From positions 29,209 through 93,208 of the forward strand of contig JAJPIP010000061.1 of NCBI GenBank assembly GCA_021324655.1: a stretch of DNA of 64,000 nucleotides, in the 5' to 3' direction. This document shows positions 62,921-64,000 of the stretch, in pieces (position 1 is the stretch's first letter; every line of letters begins with the position of its first letter). The position numbers and the translations under genes were made by a program. This stretch comes from Pseudomonadota bacterium. Its GTDB lineage: Bacteria > Chloroflexota > UBA5177. The notes beneath the pieces were generated by a model, which had not been told where the DNA came from, searched no databases, and worked only from the letters and a program-made list of their open reading frames with translations.

Positions 62921-63197
62921 GATCGGGGCAGTTCCGCAGGGATTCGGCCCACTTTGGTAGAGGCCATGAAGCTGAAGGGGCGAAAGCGCCGTGAAGGAAA
63001 GGTGGATGCCCCGACTCCACCCACCCCCGCGGACCGGGATCGCCCGGTCCTGAAACACGAGAGCGCGATCCACCGTTCGAGTGCCGTCCCAGGGACAGAA
63101 TGGCCGGCCATCTCCCTGACGACCCGATCCAGGCTCTCAGGTCTTTCCCTGCGAACTGACCGGCGCCGGCGACGATGGAGCATCAGATGGGTGCCGG
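62921..63197. other. Right flank of the island with the second repeat copy
   Basis: 277 bases between the regulator and the minus-strand PIN gene. Bases 63038-63093 are the right copy of the repeat described at 55121-55176. An 87-codon frame (62954-63217) contains it but overlaps the toxin gene's end and has weak support as a gene. Confidence 0.4.
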
Positions 63198-63638
63198 TTA
63201 CAGCAGGTCAGGAGTGAGAACGGTGAAGCCGTACTGCGCAAAGTGGCGGTCGAAGGTGAAGGCACGCGTGATGTGCAGCCGCTCCATGACCGCAAAACTG
63301 ATGGCGTCGGTCATCGAGAAGGCTTTGTCGTCGTATTGGTAGATGATGTGTCTTGCGCGTACCTCATCCGCCGCTCGGGCGCGAACCACTGTGGTCGCGC
63401 TCCTTTCCATGTCCCGAAGGAACGCTTGACCATGCTGGATACCAAGTCGGGAGAGGACGAGCGCGTGCGCTTCAATGAGGATGACATTGGTCGTGAACTG
63501 CAGAGTTTGCTCGCGGGCGAGCGCTCGGTGGACCCGGACCGCCTCGTCATGGTGCTGATCGTCCCGGTCCAGCACGGCCAGGTACGCCGATGAGTCGAGC
63601 AAGACCCGGCGATTGCCACGGCCTAGCGGTCGCGGCAA
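63198..63638 (-). CDS. PIN-domain toxin
   Basis: 146 aa. RVLLDSSAYLAVLDRDDQ gives the first Asp; TTNVILIEAHALVL the Glu; the TDAISFAVMERL helix the third acid, and FTFDRHFAQYG the fourth. It is intact and overlaps its antitoxin gene by 16 bases. The TTG start is uncertain; internal TTG 13 codons in is an alternative. It lies next to the presumed tRNA, where it could stabilise the island. Confidence 0.82.
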   Translation of the reverse strand: MPRPLGRGNRRVLLDSSAYLAVLDRDDQHHDEAVRVHRALAREQTLQFTTNVILIEAHALVLSRLGIQHGQAFLRDMERSATTVVRARAADEVRARHIIYQYDDKAFSMTDAISFAVMERLHITRAFTFDRHFAQYGFTVLTPDLL

Positions 63639-63913
63639 TGCTCACGCTTCGCCCGCAGCAAGGCCTCGTGCTTGTCCTCGGACCCCACTCCGCGAGCCCC
63701 TGAACTGCCGATACCGATCAGACGGAATAGAGGATCATCCTCGGTGACGACACCACTGCGACGCTTCCTCGATCTCTTTGGCGGCTCCAATACAGCGACA
63801 TCTTCGTCGGCCATCTGGAGCACAAATGAGGTCCCTCGGCTTCTCACCTGGTCCACCAAATCGCGAAGATCCGGCTCATCGGAAATGTCGATATGGATGC
63901 GCTCTTGTGCCAT
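63623..63913 (-). CDS. Antitoxin partner of the PIN toxin
   Basis: 96 aa. IHIDISDEPDLRDLVDQVRSRG followed by TSFVLQMADEDVAVLEPPKR resembles Phd/YefM-type or prevent-host-death antitoxins; the C-terminus is charged and likely disordered (SEDKHEALLRAKREHC). It is immediately upstream of the toxin and overlaps its start, the usual antitoxin-first order. ATG lies 87 bases from the window end. Confidence 0.78.
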   Translation of the reverse strand: MAQERIHIDISDEPDLRDLVDQVRSRGTSFVLQMADEDVAVLEPPKRSRKRRSGVVTEDDPLFRLIGIGSSGARGVGSEDKHEALLRAKREHCRDR

Positions 63914-63982
63914 TACGTGTGTCTCTCTACAGCTCCATTATCGCAGGCCGCCGCGGAGAACGGGCACCCAAAGTGGGAAATC

Positions 63983-64000
63983 TGGTGAGGGCGGTGGGAC
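63983..64000 (-). tRNA. 3' end of a tRNA gene, cut by the window edge
   Basis: Read on the minus strand the last 18 bases are GTCCCACCGCCCTCACCA: T-loop end GT, T-stem CCCAC, acceptor CGCCCTC, discriminator A and an encoded CCA. They are identical to 54902-54919. The rest of the tRNA lies beyond the window; the acceptor stem would start GAGGGCG. Its identity is unknown, though the left copy hints at Lys. Confidence 0.6.

Noticed and set aside
1..64000. CRISPR arrays, rRNA, complete IS elements
   Set aside because: None seen: no regularly spaced repeats, no rRNA-like stretch, and no full transposase; only a transposase-type domain within the 1130-aa regulator.

Overview
The window is high-GC bacterial chromosome with short intergenic gaps, frequent ATGA/TGATG gene overlaps and many GTG/TTG starts. 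Gene content (methylcrotonyl-CoA pathway, polysaccharide genes without a lipid A pathway, DUF4096-type domains, VapBC and PIN modules) suggests Chloroflexota, perhaps near the Thermomicrobia. That placement is an inference; no rRNA or phylogenetic marker was tested.

Layout. 1-5.8 kb: mixed housekeeping genes (YjbQ-family end, XdhC-type domain, DUF72 protein, HD hydrolase, aldehyde dehydrogenase, peptide deformylase, MsrA, an unknown secreted protein). 5.9-13.6 kb: one leftward operon led by ndk, with two O-antigen-ligase-like polymerases, a flippase-like membrane protein and three GT4 glycosyltransferases, so it probably makes a surface polysaccharide. 13.7-19.3 kb: an HExxH lipoprotein, a small hypothetical protein, a secreted BNR/sialidase-fold protein, an internally duplicated protein, a TSUP anion exporter with a nested inverted repeat at its start, a ChrB-like protein and a lysozyme-fold secreted protein. 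19.3-26.5 kb: a leftward operon plsX - MCC beta - 50-aa membrane protein - enoyl-CoA hydratase - MCC alpha (biotin) - HMG-CoA lyase - nth, covering the last steps of leucine catabolism. 26.5-34.6 kb: MFS transporter, HhH protein, nucleoside hydrolase, dienelactone hydrolase, aldolase/SDR fusion, sulfotransferase, ChbG/HpnK-type deacetylase, OsmC protein. 34.5-41.7 kb: Nramp-like transporter, an ABC-F ATPase behind an attenuator-like leader, a PAS-GAF-GGDEF-EAL protein, orphan hypA. 42.1-46.7 kb: a bacterial two-gene version of FluG (amidohydrolase plus glutamine-synthetase-like) and an amidase. 46.7-51.5 kb: a tight operon of RibD-type reductase, MDR dehydrogenase, divergent 6-pyruvoyl-tetrahydropterin-synthase homologue and glycosyltransferase, preceded by a FAD oxidoreductase. 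51.6-54.9 kb: secreted and hypothetical proteins and a glycolipid-binding-domain protein.

54.9-64.0 kb looks like an island of about 9.1 kb. It is bounded by an 18-bp perfect repeat that has the layout of a tRNA 3' end (T-stem, acceptor strand, discriminator, CCA on the minus strand). The right copy is cut by the window edge and is probably the living tRNA; the left copy sits in a decayed tRNA-like half. Inside are a Gly-rich Ig-repeat surface protein, a SnoaL-like protein, an AbrB-PIN deletion fusion, an intact VapBC pair, a 1130-aa XRE-ATPase-TPR regulator fused to a transposase-type DUF4096 domain, and a second PIN toxin-antitoxin pair. No integrase is visible.

The two best candidates for something undescribed are the pterin-like glycoside operon (46.7-49.8 kb), whose PTPS homologue keeps the zinc ligands and pterin-anchoring Glu but lacks the catalytic Cys and His of QueD/PTPS, and the tRNA-associated island with its fused regulator.
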